From: Thiogranum sp. | GTDB lineage: Bacteria > Pseudomonadota > Gammaproteobacteria > DSM-19610 | DNA: 34,594 nucleotides | NCBI GenBank assembly: GCA_022340245.1 | Contig: JAJDOI010000142.1 | Location: 1 to 34,594 of the forward strand | Reading direction: 5' to 3' | In this document: positions 26,043-34,594 of the stretch, one piece after another | How the letters are laid out: each line of letters starts with the position of its first letter | How positions within the stretch are numbered: position 1 is the stretch's first letter | The notes under the pieces: model-generated | What the model saw: the letters and a program-made list of their open reading frames with translations, nothing else | Told to the model about the DNA's origin: nothing | Database searches by the model: none | Program-made: the position numbers and the translations under genes

Positions 26043-26612
26043 ATGGCGACCTACAGTACAAGTGAATTCAAGGGCGGTCTCAAGATCATGCTCGACGGCG
26101 ACCCTTGTTCCATCATTGAAAACGAGTTTGTGAAGCCCGGCAAGGGGCAGGCGTTCAATCGCGTCAAAATCCGCAACCTCAAGACCGGTCGCGTTATCGA
26201 GCGGACCTTCAAGTCGGGCGACTCGGTCGAAGGCGCCGACGTTATGGAAACCGACATGCAGTATCTTTACAACGACGGCGAATTCTGGCATTTCATGCAC
26301 CCCGACACCTACGAGCAGGTGGGCGCCGATGCCAATGCCGTGGCCGATGCGGCCAAGTGGCTGAAGGAGCAGGACACCTGCCTGGTCACCTTGTGGAATG
26401 GCTCGCCGATCAGCGTGACGCCGCCCAATTTCGTCATGCTGACCGTGAGCGAAACCGACCCGGGTGTGCGCGGTGACACCTCCGGCGGCGGTGGCAAGCC
26501 TGCCACGCTGGAAACCGGCGCGGTGGTGCGCGTGCCGCTGTTCATCGACGTCGGCGAGGTGCTCAAGGTCGACACGCGCACCGGCGAATACGTCGGCCGT
26601 GCCAAGGACTGA
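26043..26612 (+). CDS. efp: Elongation factor P
   Basis: The 189-residue protein has the three beta-barrel domains of EF-P. The domain I loop KPGKGQAF places the modified lysine at K34, the site of beta-lysylation in gammaproteobacteria. Domain III ends with the standard [26 protein letters not shown] enters the ribosomal E site to help form peptide bonds at polyproline stretches. The ATG follows AAGGG about 8 nt upstream. The first 14 nt of the probable epmA frame overlap its end. epmB lies divergently upstream, so modifying enzymes and substrate are clustered. Confidence 0.98.
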   Translation: MATYSTSEFKGGLKIMLDGDPCSIIENEFVKPGKGQAFNRVKIRNLKTGRVIERTFKSGDSVEGADVMETDMQYLYNDGEFWHFMHPDTYEQVGADANAVADAAKWLKEQDTCLVTLWNGSPISVTPPNFVMLTVSETDPGVRGDTSGGGGKPATLETGAVVRVPLFIDVGEVLKVDTRTGEYVGRAKD

Positions 26613-27603
26613 CACGCTCGCCGAGTGCGACTGGCGGCCCGGCGCCGACCTCGAAACACTGAAGCTGCGCGCCAGCCTGATGGCGCGGGCGCGTACGTTC
26701 TTCGCCGCGCGCAATGTGCTGGAGGTGGATACACCGATCCTCAGCTGCGCCGCCGCTACAGACCCTGCCATCGATTCCTTCGCCACCGCTTACCAGGGCG
26801 CAGGGGGCGCGGCGGGACAACCGCTGTACCTGCACAGCTCGCCGGAATTCTGCATGAAACGCCTGCTGGCGACGGGCTGCGGGCCAATTTTCCAGTTGTC
26901 GCACGTGTTTCGCAATGGCGAGTCCGGACGTCGTCACAACCCGGAATTCATGCTTCTGGAGTGGTACCGGCCGGGCTTCGGCCCGGACGCGTTGATGGAC
27001 GAGGTCGACGAGTTACTGGCGCAGCTGCTCGCGGGCTATCTCGACTACCGGCGGGCCAAACGCGTGACCTACCGGCAATGGTTTATTGACGAAACCGGGC
27101 TGGACCCCTGGCGGGACACGCCGGCCGCGTTCCGGTCGTTCGCCGCTGCCAACCTGGCGTCGGTACCGGAAAACATGCCGGACCACGAACGCGATCCCTG
27201 GCTTTACCTGCTGCTGACGCACTGGCTGGAACCGCGCCTCGACGCAGACGCGCTGTTCGTGCACGACTATCCCGCGAGCCAGGCCTCGCTGGCGCGCATT
27301 CGCCACCAGCCGTTGCCGGTTGCGGAGCGTTTCGAGTTGTATCTGCGGGGTGTGGAGCTCGCCAACGGTTTCCATGAGCTCGGGGACAGCCGCGAACAGG
27401 CGCAGCGTTTCGCCCACGATAACAGCCTCAGACAGGCTGCCGGCCAGGCGCCGATGCCGCCCGATCAGCGCCTGATCGCCGCGCTCGGCCACGGGCTTCC
27501 GGACAGCTCCGGTGTGGCGCTCGGATTCGACCGGCTGGTCATGCTCGCCGCGGGGCTGACCGACATCGACAGCGCCATGCCTTTCAGCGTGCAGAGGAGT
27601 TAG
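26599..27603 (+). CDS. epmA: EF-P beta-lysine ligase EpmA (PoxA/GenX)
   Basis: The protein of about 334 residues is a lysyl-tRNA-synthetase-like class II enzyme without the anticodon-binding domain. Motif 1 is [15 protein letters not shown], motif 2 is [24 protein letters not shown], and motif 3 is [27 protein letters not shown] and [16 protein letters not shown] are EpmA signatures. It activates (R)-beta-lysine and joins it to K34 of EF-P. No ATG lies at the expected place, and a GTG at 26599 ([15 protein letters not shown]), overlapping efp by 14 nt, gives a length near the 325 of E. coli. No clear ribosome site is seen, so expression is probably coupled to efp. Starting farther upstream would run a false N-terminus inside efp. 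Confidence 0.93.
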   Translation: MPRTDTLAECDWRPGADLETLKLRASLMARARTFFAARNVLEVDTPILSCAAATDPAIDSFATAYQGAGGAAGQPLYLHSSPEFCMKRLLATGCGPIFQLSHVFRNGESGRRHNPEFMLLEWYRPGFGPDALMDEVDELLAQLLAGYLDYRRAKRVTYRQWFIDETGLDPWRDTPAAFRSFAAANLASVPENMPDHERDPWLYLLLTHWLEPRLDADALFVHDYPASQASLARIRHQPLPVAERFELYLRGVELANGFHELGDSREQAQRFAHDNSLRQAAGQAPMPPDQRLIAALGHGLPDSSGVALGFDRLVMLAAGLTDIDSAMPFSVQRS

Positions 27604-27610
27604 CTCGAGC

Positions 27611-28321
27611 GTGCGGCCGGTGCGTATCGTGCTCGTCAATACCAGTCACCCCGGCAACATCGGGGCGGCGGCGCGTGCCATGAAAAACATGGGGCTCACT
27701 GAACTCAGCCTGGTCGATCCGCAGTTGTTCCCCAGTGCCGAGGCGACGGCGCGGGCCTCCGGTGCCGACGACCTGCTGGCGGCGGCGGACTGCACGGCTA
27801 CGCTTGAACAGGCGCTGGAAGGCTGCTCGCTGGTGATAGGGGCAAGCGCACGTAACCGCACCCTGCCGCTGCCCACGCTGGACCCGCGCGACTGTGCGGC
27901 GCTGGTGGGGCGGCAGCCGCCGGACACTCGCACCGCTATCCTGTTCGGCCGTGAGCGCACCGGCCTGAGCAACGACGAACTGGACCGCTGTCACTACCTC
28001 GTACAGATCCCGACCAACCCGGACTATCCCTCCCTGAACCTGGCCGCGGCCGTACAGGTGGTTGCCTATGAGCTGAGAATGGCCGCGGGGCTGTCGCTCA
28101 GTCAGCCGGAAAACAAACACCGCTATGCGACAGCCGAGGAAATGGAGCTGTTCTACCGGCACCTGGAAGAGACGCTGATCGCGATCGACTTTCTGGATGC
28201 GGACAACCCACGCCAGCTCATGCGCCGCCTGCGGCGGTTGTTTGCGCGCGCGCGGCCCAACGATAACGAAATCAATATACTGCGCGGAGTGTTGACCGCA
28301 ATTGGCCAACGACGCGCCTAG
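27611..28321 (+). CDS. trmJ: tRNA (cytidine/uridine-2'-O-) methyltransferase TrmJ
   Basis: The 236-residue SPOUT methyltransferase shows VRIVLVNTSHPGNIGAAARAMKNMG (about 4-28), SLVIGASARNRTLPLPTLDPR, AILFGRERTGLSNDELDRCHY and the knot-forming IPTNPDYPSLNLAAAVQVVAYELRM. It would 2'-O-methylate position 32 in the anticodon loop of certain tRNAs with SAM. A C-terminal helical extension (about 165-236) is normal for the family. The start is a GTG at 27611, 7 nt after the epmA stop; the ribosome site is weak. The order trmJ-cysE-iscR is common in gammaproteobacteria. Confidence 0.96.
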   Translation: MRPVRIVLVNTSHPGNIGAAARAMKNMGLTELSLVDPQLFPSAEATARASGADDLLAAADCTATLEQALEGCSLVIGASARNRTLPLPTLDPRDCAALVGRQPPDTRTAILFGRERTGLSNDELDRCHYLVQIPTNPDYPSLNLAAAVQVVAYELRMAAGLSLSQPENKHRYATAEEMELFYRHLEETLIAIDFLDADNPRQLMRRLRRLFARARPNDNEINILRGVLTAIGQRRA

Positions 28322-28415
28322 CCGGCCCGTCCGCGGCTATATCCTCACAGCCGGACTGCGAATTTTCCCGGCAGTCGCGGTATAGTACCGGCTTTAGATT
28401 TGAGCGGATGCACCT

Positions 28416-29246
28416 ATGTGGGAACGACTGCGCGAAGACCTTGATTGTGTGTTCGAACGCGACCCGGCGGCGCGCACGCGCTTCGAAGTGATCACCACCT
28501 ATCCCGGCTTTCATGCGGTGCTGGCGCACCGCCTCAGTCACCGTCTCGCGGCCAACGGGCTGCCCTGGCTGGCGCGCATTATCTCCAATATCGCCCGCTG
28601 GTTTACCGGCATTGAAATCCACCCCGGGGCGAAAATCGGCCGGCGTTTCTTTATCGATCACGGTATGGGTGTGGTGATCGGGGAAACGGCTGAAATCGGC
28701 GACGACTGCACCTTGTATCACGGCGTCACGCTGGGTGGCACAACCTGGGAAAAGGGCAAACGCCACCCGACACTGGGCAACGACGTGGTGATCGGTGCCG
28801 GTGCCAAGGTGCTGGGCCCCATTCATATCGGCGACGATGTGCGCATCGGTTCGAACGCAGTGGTGGTCAAGGACGTGCCCCCGGGGGCTACCGTCGTAGG
28901 GGTGCCGGGGCGCGTGGTGACGGGCGGCGCGGACGAACAGCAGCTGCGGCGCGACGCCATTGCCCGGAAAATGGGTTTCGACGCCTACGGCAGCACCAGG
29001 GACGCCCCGGACCCGGTTGCCAATGCGATCAACAACATGCTCGATCACATTCACGTGATGGACAAACGCCTGGACGATATGTGCCGCGGGTTGAAGAGCC
29101 TGGGCGCGGAAGTGGGCGACCTGAAGATGCCTGATCTCGACGCCTGCGAGCTGGACAGCGCCTGTACCACGGAAGCCATTGAAACCGGCGAGGAAACCGA
29201 CGACGAGGCGGGAAAACCCCTGACATCCGATCCGGATAATTCTTGA
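28416..29246 (+). CDS. cysE: Serine O-acetyltransferase
   Basis: The 276-residue protein has an N-terminal helical domain and the left-handed beta-helix of hexapeptide repeats: [69 protein letters not shown] and [23 protein letters not shown] motifs of the active site ([14 protein letters not shown]) are present. It makes O-acetylserine for cysteine synthesis and so supplies the cysteine used by IscS. The C-terminal part (about 190-276) is longer than in short plant-like forms and ends in an acidic tail. The ATG at 28416 lies 30 nt after a TATAGT (28381-28386) that may be a -10. The stop codon overlaps the IscR operator. Confidence 0.95.
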   Translation: MWERLREDLDCVFERDPAARTRFEVITTYPGFHAVLAHRLSHRLAANGLPWLARIISNIARWFTGIEIHPGAKIGRRFFIDHGMGVVIGETAEIGDDCTLYHGVTLGGTTWEKGKRHPTLGNDVVIGAGAKVLGPIHIGDDVRIGSNAVVVKDVPPGATVVGVPGRVVTGGADEQQLRRDAIARKMGFDAYGSTRDAPDPVANAINNMLDHIHVMDKRLDDMCRGLKSLGAEVGDLKMPDLDACELDSACTTEAIETGEETDDEAGKPLTSDPDNS

Positions 29247-29263
29247 CTAATTTAGTAGGGTAT
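29239..29263 (+). promoter_or_regulatory. IscR type 1 box and -35 region of the isc operon
   Basis: These 25 bases match the E. coli type 1 IscR consensus (ATASYYGACTRwwwYAGTCRRSTAT) at all but two positions, 29241 and 29257. The TTGACT at 29243-29248 is a good -35. The -10 is less clear. A second TTAGTCA (29270-29276) mirrors the TGACTAA at 29244-29250. Holo-IscR would repress the operon here. The site overlaps the cysE stop codon. Confidence 0.82.
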
Positions 29264-29309
29264 GGCACTTTAGTCACGATTTTAATGGCTTGAGTCAGGG
29301 CAGGTTGGG

Positions 29310-29807
29310 ATGAGATTGACCAGCAAGGGTCGCTACGCGGTTACCGCGATGTTGGATCTCGCATTACACGTTCATGAGGGGCCCGTCACGCTGGCGGGTA
29401 TCTCGGAGCGTCAGGGGATTTCCCTGTCTTATCTGGAGCAGTTGTTCACGCGGCTGCGCAAGCACGGGCTGGTCACCAGTACCCGCGGACCGGGCGGGGG
29501 CTATTCGCTCAGTCGTGCCGCGCAGGACATCGCCGTGTCCGAGGTGGTGAGTGCGGTAGACGAGAGCGTTGATGCGACCCGCTGTGGGGGTCGTGGAGAC
29601 TGCCATGACGGCCGGCGTTGCCTGACGCACGAACTCTGGGCCGAATTGAGCGAGCAGATCCACAGCTTTTTGAGCGATATCAGTCTGGGTGATCTGGTCG
29701 AGCACGGCAAGGCCGGACAGGCTCCCCCGGAGGCAGGCCGCAGCCGCGGGACAGACGTCGACGTGGTGTTGAAGGGATCCGCCAACCGGCGTATCGACGC
29801 TGTCTGA
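29310..29807 (+). CDS. iscR: Fe-S cluster-sensing transcriptional regulator IscR
   Basis: The 165-residue Rrf2-family protein has the winged helix-turn-helix [20 protein letters not shown] and [19 protein letters not shown], and the wing [11 protein letters not shown]. The [2Fe-2S] ligands are C92, C98 and C104 with H107 ([21 protein letters not shown]), identical in spacing to E. coli IscR. It represses isc when it holds a cluster and adopts an apo form that regulates type 2 sites. It has a near-consensus type 1 box at its own promoter. It is followed after 105 nt by iscS; that gap contains several short GC palindromes such as CCCCGGGG but no other gene. Confidence 0.98.
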   Translation: MRLTSKGRYAVTAMLDLALHVHEGPVTLAGISERQGISLSYLEQLFTRLRKHGLVTSTRGPGGGYSLSRAAQDIAVSEVVSAVDESVDATRCGGRGDCHDGRRCLTHELWAELSEQIHSFLSDISLGDLVEHGKAGQAPPEAGRSRGTDVDVVLKGSANRRIDAV

Positions 29808-29912
29808 AGTGGCGGGGCCGGGCGCCTCGATGCGGGACCCCGGGGTTTAACTGCGCCGGCGCGCCAGGCGGGCCGGTCATGGCTGACGATAATACATGCA
29901 GGTGTAGAGAAC

Positions 29913-31133
29913 ATGACTGTGAGAACTCCGATTTACCTTGATTATTCAGCGACCACGCCGGTCGATCCGCGGGTTGCGGAAAAGATGTGCAGCTACCTGA
30001 CGCCGGCCGGTGAGTTCGGCAACCCGGCGTCGCGTTCGCACGTGTTCGGCTGGCACGCCGATGCGGCCGTCGAGCAGGCCCGTGCCGACGTCGCGGCGCT
30101 GGTCAACGCCGATCCAAAGGAAATCATCTGGACCAGCGGTGCCACCGAATCGGACAACCTCGCTATCAAGGGCGCGGCTCACTTTTATCAGAAGCAGGGC
30201 AAGCACATTGTCACGGTCAAGACCGAACACAAGGCGGTGCTGGACTCCTGTCGCCAGCTCGAGCGCGAAGGTTACGAGGTCACCTACCTGGAACCGGAGC
30301 CCACCGGCCTGCTCGACCTGGACAAGTTCCAACAGGCGCTGCGCGCCGACACCGTTCTGGTAAGTGTCATGCATGTCAATAATGAGGTGGGTGTCATCCA
30401 GGACATCGCCGCAATCGGCGAGATCTGCCGCGACCGCAAAATCATTTTTCACGTCGACGCCGCGCAGAGCGCCGGCAAAGTGGAAATCGACCTGCAGAAG
30501 ATGAAAGTCGACCTGATGTCGTTTTCCGCGCACAAGGTTTACGGACCCAAGGGCATCGGCGCCCTGTACGTGCGCCGCAAACCGCGTGTACGCCTGGAAG
30601 CGCAGATGCACGGCGGCGGCCACGAGCGCGGCCTGCGTTCGGGCACGCTGGCGACCCACCAGATCGTTGGCATGGGCGAAGCCTTTCGTCTTGCCAGGGA
30701 GGAGATGGCTGCGGACAACGCGCGTCTTCTCAAGCTGCGTAACCGCCTGGTGGAAGGCTTCAAGGATGTCGAGGAAGTCTATATCAACGGCGATCTCGAT
30801 CACCGTATTGCCGGCAACCTGAACATAAGTTTCAATTTCGTCGAGGGTGAAAGCCTGATCATGGCACTGAAAGACCTGGCGGTTTCATCAGGTTCGGCCT
30901 GCACCAGTGCGAGTCTGGAGCCTTCCTACGTGCTGCGCGCGCTGGGACGCAATGACGAACTGGCGCACAGTTCCATCCGCTTCACGATCGGCCGCTTTAC
31001 CACCGAAGAGGAAATCGACTACACCATTGAACTGGTGAAAAGCAAGATCGGCAAACTGCGCGATCTTTCGCCCTTGTGGGAAATGTACAAGGATGGCATC
31101 GACCTCAACAGCGTCCAGTGGGCGGCGCACTAG
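29913..31133 (+). CDS. iscS: Cysteine desulfurase IscS
   Basis: The 406-residue class I cysteine desulfurase is complete: [15 protein letters not shown] at the N-terminus, [17 protein letters not shown] lysine K208 in [13 protein letters not shown], and the persulfide cysteine C330 in [14 protein letters not shown]. It ends in NSVQWAAH, like the E. coli protein. It removes sulfur from cysteine and hands it to scaffold IscU, ThiI, TusA and others. The start ATG is preceded by AGG-rich bases. The next gene is iscA after 9 nt, whereas iscU is expected here. Confidence 0.98.
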   Translation: MTVRTPIYLDYSATTPVDPRVAEKMCSYLTPAGEFGNPASRSHVFGWHADAAVEQARADVAALVNADPKEIIWTSGATESDNLAIKGAAHFYQKQGKHIVTVKTEHKAVLDSCRQLEREGYEVTYLEPEPTGLLDLDKFQQALRADTVLVSVMHVNNEVGVIQDIAAIGEICRDRKIIFHVDAAQSAGKVEIDLQKMKVDLMSFSAHKVYGPKGIGALYVRRKPRVRLEAQMHGGGHERGLRSGTLATHQIVGMGEAFRLAREEMAADNARLLKLRNRLVEGFKDVEEVYINGDLDHRIAGNLNISFNFVEGESLIMALKDLAVSSGSACTSASLEPSYVLRALGRNDELAHSSIRFTIGRFTTEEEIDYTIELVKSKIGKLRDLSPLWEMYKDGIDLNSVQWAAH

Positions 31134-31142
31134 GGGGCAGGC

Positions 31143-31466
31143 ATGGCGATTACCATGACAGACGCCGCGGCCGAACGCGTCAGGGATTTTCTGCAAAAGC
31201 GTGGCAGGGGCATCGGCCTGCGACTCGGCGTACGCACCTCGGGCTGCTCCGGTATGGCCTATGTGCTGGAGTTTGTCGATGACGTCGAAGACACCGACCT
31301 GGTGTTCGAAGACCACGGTGTGAAGGTCATCGTCGATCAGAAAAGCATGGTGTACATCGATGGAACCGAGCTGGATTTCGCCAAAGACGGGTTGAACGAG
31401 GGCTTCAAGTTCAACAACCCGAACGTCAAGGACGAGTGTGGTTGCGGCGAAAGCTTCAATGTCTGA
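31143..31466 (+). CDS. iscA: A-type Fe-S carrier IscA
   Basis: The 107-residue protein is nearly collinear with E. coli Isc[39 protein letters not shown], and [24 protein letters not shown]. Cysteines C35, C99 and C101 are the cluster or iron ligands. A-type carriers receive clusters from scaffolds and pass them to [4Fe-4S] apoproteins. It directly follows iscS with a GGGGCAGG ribosome site. A short GC hairpin and a 90-nt gap separate it from hscB. It is not IscU: the IscU cysteine and LPPVK signatures are absent. Confidence 0.98.
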   Translation: MAITMTDAAAERVRDFLQKRGRGIGLRLGVRTSGCSGMAYVLEFVDDVEDTDLVFEDHGVKVIVDQKSMVYIDGTELDFAKDGLNEGFKFNNPNVKDECGCGESFNV

Positions 31467-31507
31467 GCGCTGATTGCGGCGCACTTCAGGGTGGATGTGG
31501 TTCCGAC

Positions 31508-31527
31508 ATCCCCGCGCAAGCGGGGAT
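31508..31527. repeat. REP-like palindrome between iscA and hscB
   Basis: ATCCCCGC (31508-31515) pairs with GCGGGGAT (31520-31527) around GCAA, followed by TCTTCG. Such CCCCGC-GCAA-GCGGGG palindromes are frequent as dispersed repeats in proteobacterial genomes. The core is similar to the terminator at 22925-22950. It may trim or stabilise the isc transcript between iscA and hscB. Confidence 0.55.
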
Positions 31528-31556
31528 CTTCGTTAAGTCCAGAGCGTAGCCGACCG

Positions 31557-32102
31557 ATGCCGTCGATACTGACGCAGAATTATTTTCAGCTGTTTTCGTT
31601 GCCCGAGCGCTACCACCTCGAGCGTGCCGAGCTGGACGCCCGCTATCGGGATTTGCAGCGGCGCGTGCACCCGGACCGGTTTGCCAGTGCGGGTGACCAG
31701 GAGCGGCGTGTGTCCATGCAGCAGGCCGCGCAGATCAACGAGGCTTTCGAGACCTTGAAGGATCCGCTGCGGCGTGGGCGTTACCTGCTCGAGCTGCGTG
31801 GTGCGCCCGCCGAAGAGCAGCAGGGCAGTCACCAGGACCCGGAGTTTCTCATGCAGCAGATCGAGCTGCGCGAGGCGCTGGTCGAGGTGCGCGGCCAGCC
31901 CGACCCGCTGGCTGCGCTGGACCGCTTGTCGCGGGATATCCGCGCGCAGTACCAGGCGCTGGAATCGGCTCTGGAGACCGCCCTGGATGACAGCGCCGAT
32001 ATACAGGCAGCGCTTACATTTGTACTGAGAATGCAGTACTTTACGCGCCTGCAAAATGAAGTGCAGGAACTGGAAGCTGACCTCGAAGACGAGATGTTCT
32101 GA
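31557..32102 (+). CDS. hscB: Fe-S assembly J-protein HscB
   Basis: The 181-residue protein has an N-terminal J domain with HPD at 38-40 (RRVHPDRFA) and the family pattern NYFQLFSLPERYHLERAELDARYRDLQ. The C-terminal three-helix part (DPEFLMQQIELREAL and LTFVLRMQYFTRLQNEVQELE) binds IscU in E. coli. It delivers IscU to HscA and stimulates its ATPase. The ATG at 31557 (MPSILTQ) is preferred over an earlier in-frame start at 31491 because the family begins at this point. A weak ribosome site is seen. Confidence 0.96.
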   Translation: MPSILTQNYFQLFSLPERYHLERAELDARYRDLQRRVHPDRFASAGDQERRVSMQQAAQINEAFETLKDPLRRGRYLLELRGAPAEEQQGSHQDPEFLMQQIELREALVEVRGQPDPLAALDRLSRDIRAQYQALESALETALDDSADIQAALTFVLRMQYFTRLQNEVQELEADLEDEMF

Positions 32103-32172
32103 ATGAAGCATCGATACGGCCGACGCTGTTGCAGCACCGCCCCGGCCGCGTCGATGGCAATCCGATAGTCAT

Positions 32173-34047
32173 ATGGCACTACTACAGATATCCGAACCCG
32201 GCGAGAGCACCGCGCCGCACGAGCACCGGCTTGCCGCGGGCATAGACCTCGGCACCACCAACTCCCTGGTCGCAAGCGTGCGTAGTGGCGCCGCGCAAAC
32301 CCTGCCAGACGCCGCAGGCGGACACCTGTTGCCCTCGGCGGTGCGCTACCTGGAAAACGGTGACCACATTGTCGGTGCCGAGGCCAGGGCGCAGGCCGCT
32401 GTCGACCCCTCGAATACCATCGTTTCCGTGAAGCGCTTCATGGGCCGTGGTGTTGCGGACGTCAAACGCCTTGGCGCCTCACTGCCCTATGATTTTGTCG
32501 CCGGCGAGTCCGGCATGCCCTTGATTCGCACCGTTGCCGGTGACCGCAGCCCGGTGCAGGTATCGGCCGACATACTGAGCGAACTCAAGCAGCGCGCCGA
32601 ACAAACGCTGGGCGGTGAGCTTGCCGGCGTGGTTATCACCGTGCCCGCTTATTTCGACGATGCCCAGCGCCAGGCTACCAAGGATGCGGCGACGCTGGCG
32701 GGCCTGAAAGTGCTGCGCCTGTTGAACGAGCCCACCGCGGCTGCGGTCGCCTACGGACTGGATCGTGCTTCCGACGGCGTTATTGCTGTCTACGATCTGG
32801 GTGGCGGTACCTTCGACATTTCCATCCTGCGGCTCAATCGCGGCGTGTTTGAGGTCATGGCCACGGCCGGCGACACGGCGCTGGGCGGTGACGACATGGA
32901 TCACCGGGTTGCCGAATGGATCATGGCGCAGGCGGGTATCGGGGAGGATCCGGGCCGCCACCTGCAGCGTCGTTTGATGCATGCGGCCTGTGCGGCCAAG
33001 GAAACGCTGACCGCGCAGGCCTCGGTCGACATCGCCATCGACCTGGACGATGGCAGTCGCTGGCAGGGCGTGCTCACCCGCGAGCTGATGGATAGCCTGA
33101 TCGAGCCGCTGATAAGAAAGACGCTGGCGCCGTGCCGGCGGGTGCTGCGCGATGCCGGTATCTCGGTTGACGACGTGCACGACATCGTCATGGTCGGCGG
33201 TTCCACGCGGGTGCCGAAGGTGCGCGCCATGGTGGGCGAGTTTTTCGGCCGCCAGCCGCTGGTCGACATCGACCCCGACAAGGTAGTGGCGGTCGGCGCC
33301 GCGGTGCAGGCCGACATACTCGCGGGCAACAAGCCGGAAGACGAAATGCTGCTGCTCGATGTGATTCCCCTGTCGCTGGGCATCGAGACCATGGGCGGCC
33401 TGAGCGAAAAGATTATCCCGCGCAACACCACCATTCCGGTGGCGCGCGCCCAGGAGTTCACCACCTTCAAGGACGGACAGACCGCGATGGCACTGCACGT
33501 GGTGCAGGGCGAACGCGAACTGGTCGAGGCCTGTCGGTCGCTGGCGCGTTTCGAACTGCGCGATATTCCTCCCATGGCGGCGGGAGCGGCGCGCATCCGG
33601 GTGACTTGCCAGGTGGATGCCGACGGCCTGCTGAGCGTGACGGCCGAAGAGCGCACCAGCGGCGTACAGGCACACATAGTAGTCAAACCGTCTTATGGCC
33701 TGACGGACAACGAAATCGAATCGATGCTGCAGGCCTCCATGGAGCACGCCCAGGGTGACATGCAGGCGCGGCGTCTGCGCGAGCAGCAGGTGGAGGCCGA
33801 CCGCGTGCTGGAGGCACTGCAGGCGGCGCTGCAACAGGATGCCGATCAGTTTCTCGATGCCCAAGAGCGCGGAGCCATCGATGCGGCGGCCGGGACACTG
33901 GCGCGCGCGCGCGCCGGCGATGACCACAAGGCCATCAAGGCGGCGATCGAGCAACTGGAAGCGGCCAGCGCCGTCTACGTTGACCGGCGCATGAATGCCA
34001 ATATCCAGAAAGCCATGACCGGCCACGCCGTGGATGAATTCAAATAG
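32173..34047 (+). CDS. hscA: Fe-S assembly Hsp70-type chaperone HscA
   Basis: The 624-residue protein begins [20 protein letters not shown], just like E. coli HscA, and has the Hsp70 nucleotide-binding motifs [47 protein letters not shown] and [15 protein letters not shown]. The substrate domain starts near [19 protein letters not shown]. It binds the LPPVK motif of IscU and drives cluster release together with HscB. The start is 70 nt downstream of the hscB stop. Its substrate gene, iscU, is not in this operon. Confidence 0.98.
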   Translation: MALLQISEPGESTAPHEHRLAAGIDLGTTNSLVASVRSGAAQTLPDAAGGHLLPSAVRYLENGDHIVGAEARAQAAVDPSNTIVSVKRFMGRGVADVKRLGASLPYDFVAGESGMPLIRTVAGDRSPVQVSADILSELKQRAEQTLGGELAGVVITVPAYFDDAQRQATKDAATLAGLKVLRLLNEPTAAAVAYGLDRASDGVIAVYDLGGGTFDISILRLNRGVFEVMATAGDTALGGDDMDHRVAEWIMAQAGIGEDPGRHLQRRLMHAACAAKETLTAQASVDIAIDLDDGSRWQGVLTRELMDSLIEPLIRKTLAPCRRVLRDAGISVDDVHDIVMVGGSTRVPKVRAMVGEFFGRQPLVDIDPDKVVAVGAAVQADILAGNKPEDEMLLLDVIPLSLGIETMGGLSEKIIPRNTTIPVARAQEFTTFKDGQTAMALHVVQGERELVEACRSLARFELRDIPPMAAGAARIRVTCQVDADGLLSVTAEERTSGVQAHIVVKPSYGLTDNEIESMLQASMEHAQGDMQARRLREQQVEADRVLEALQAALQQDADQFLDAQERGAIDAAAGTLARARAGDDHKAIKAAIEQLEAASAVYVDRRMNANIQKAMTGHAVDEFK

Positions 34048-34058
34048 GTTAAAGCAGC

Positions 34059-34397
34059 ATGCCGCAGATTATTTTCCTGCCCCACGAAGAAATCTGTCCC
34101 GAAGGGGCAGTGATACAGGCCGAGCCCGGTACCACAATCTGTGATGCCGCGCTGGCCAACGGTATCGAGATCGAACACGCCTGCGAGAAGTCCTGTGCCT
34201 GTACTACCTGCCATGTCTACGTGCGCGAAGGACTCGAGTCACTCGAGGAATCCGACGAGGGCGAAGACGATATGCTCGACAAGGCCTGGGGGCTGGAGCC
34301 CGATTCGCGCCTGAGCTGCCAGGCGAAGGTCACCGAACGGGACCTGGTGGTCGAGATTCCGAAATACACCATCAACATGGTCAGTGAAAATCATTAG
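34059..34397 (+). CDS. fdx: ISC-type [2Fe-2S] ferredoxin
   Basis: The 112-residue protein matches E. coli Fdx: HEEICPEGAVIQAEPGTTICDAAL, then the cluster loop HACEKSCACTTCHV with C42, C48 and C51, and the distant C87 in SRLSCQAK. C46 is also present, as in Fdx. It ends IPKYTINMVSENH. It donates electrons for cluster assembly by the ISC system. It starts 11 nt after the hscA stop and ends 11 nt before the iscX start. Confidence 0.98.
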   Translation: MPQIIFLPHEEICPEGAVIQAEPGTTICDAALANGIEIEHACEKSCACTTCHVYVREGLESLEESDEGEDDMLDKAWGLEPDSRLSCQAKVTERDLVVEIPKYTINMVSENH

Positions 34398-34408
34398 GAG
34401 GTGCGGCC

Positions 34409-34594
34409 GTGGGACTGAAGTGGGTGGATTCGCTGGACATCGCCATCGAACTCGACGAGGCGCATCCGGACGTCGATCCGACGCAGGTGCGTTTTACCGA
34501 GTTGCGTGACTGGGTGCTGGCGCTCGACGAATTTGACGACGACCCGGAGCATAGCGGCGAAAAAATACTCGAAGCCATCCAGATGGCGTGGATC
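34409..34594 (+). CDS. iscX: Fe-S assembly protein IscX (partial, C-terminus cut by the window edge)
   Basis: Sixty-two codons are visible from a GTG at 34409, preceded by AGGAGGT. The sequence MGLKWVDSLDIAIELDEAHP, VRFTELRDWVLALDEFDDDP and EKILEAIQMAWI matches IscX of E. coli (66 residues), so only a few residues are missing. IscX binds IscS and iron and modulates sulfur transfer. It closes the isc operon. Confidence 0.95.
   Translation, partial: MGLKWVDSLDIAIELDEAHPDVDPTQVRFTELRDWVLALDEFDDDPEHSGEKILEAIQMAWI

Noticed and set aside
26464-26598. An extended epmA N-terminus beginning inside efp
   Set aside because: The added residues are a frame-shifted reading of efp and have no counterpart in EpmA proteins; the GTG at 26599 gives the normal length.
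31143-31466. iscA mistaken for a scaffold such as IscU
   Set aside because: The protein has the C35/C99/C101 pattern and near-identity to IscA; the IscU LPPVK and Cys-Asp-Cys motifs are absent.
32479-34026. A 515-codon open frame antisense to hscA
   Set aside because: Same reason: hscA is certain and the antisense product shows no domain.

Overview
The window (34.6 kb, GC-rich) is chromosomal DNA of a gammaproteobacterium. The evidence is the gene order trmJ-cysE-iscR-iscS-iscA-hscB-hscA-fdx-iscX, the parE/parC/fimX neighbourhood, an EF-P beta-lysylation set (epmB, efp, epmA), and an E. coli-like CbpA, HtpX and HscA. A DsrC-family protein and a rubrerythrin would fit a sulfur-associated or microaerobic lineage, but the genus cannot be read from the sequence. 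I saw no tRNA, rRNA, CRISPR array, insertion sequence or phage gene. No gene-free stretch exceeds 300 bases.

Layout. 1-274 (minus): start of ispA and all of xseB. 408-3435 (plus): an ArsR-type regulator, a rubredoxin-less rubrerythrin, a cysteine-rich Fe-S oxidoreductase and a DUF3501 protein, probably a redox or peroxide module. 3530-5054: a LemA / GIDE-like membrane pair, the second with an EF-hand loop. 5051-5530 (minus): a GNAT acetyltransferase. 5783-8121: a CHAD-domain protein translationally coupled to a ParA ATPase, possibly a polyphosphate-granule positioning pair. 8185-9749: a sigma32-type promoter, hsp20, a perfect 16-bp hairpin and cbpA. 9828-10394: a CNP1-like exported protein. 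10505-17463: parE, a large double-PilZ protein and parC. 17466-18411: a second sigma32-type promoter and htpX. 18432-18755 (minus): a DsrC-like protein lacking the functional cysteines. 18860-20083: a DUF1015 protein. 20091-22178 (minus): a FimX-like REC-PAS-GGDEF-EAL protein with degenerate motifs. 22386-22907: a GNAT. 22966-24771 (minus): a protein with a split PilZ domain. 24981-27603: epmB diverging from efp-epmA. 27611-28321: trmJ. 28416-34594: cysE and an isc operon that runs off the window in iscX.

Themes. (1) Fe-S assembly: a near-consensus IscR type 1 box precedes iscR, but iscU, the scaffold on which IscS, HscB and HscA act, is missing from its usual place between iscS and iscA. This is the most striking irregularity. 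(2) Cyclic-di-GMP and type IV pili: one FimX-like receptor and two unusual PilZ proteins lie within 12 kb, near the topoisomerase IV genes. (3) Protein quality control: hsp20, cbpA and htpX, two of them with sigma32-like promoters that share the same 14-nt spacing. (4) Possible new systems: CHAD-ParA and rubrerythrin / Fe-S oxidoreductase / DUF3501. All functional statements rest on motif recognition by eye; no database search was run.
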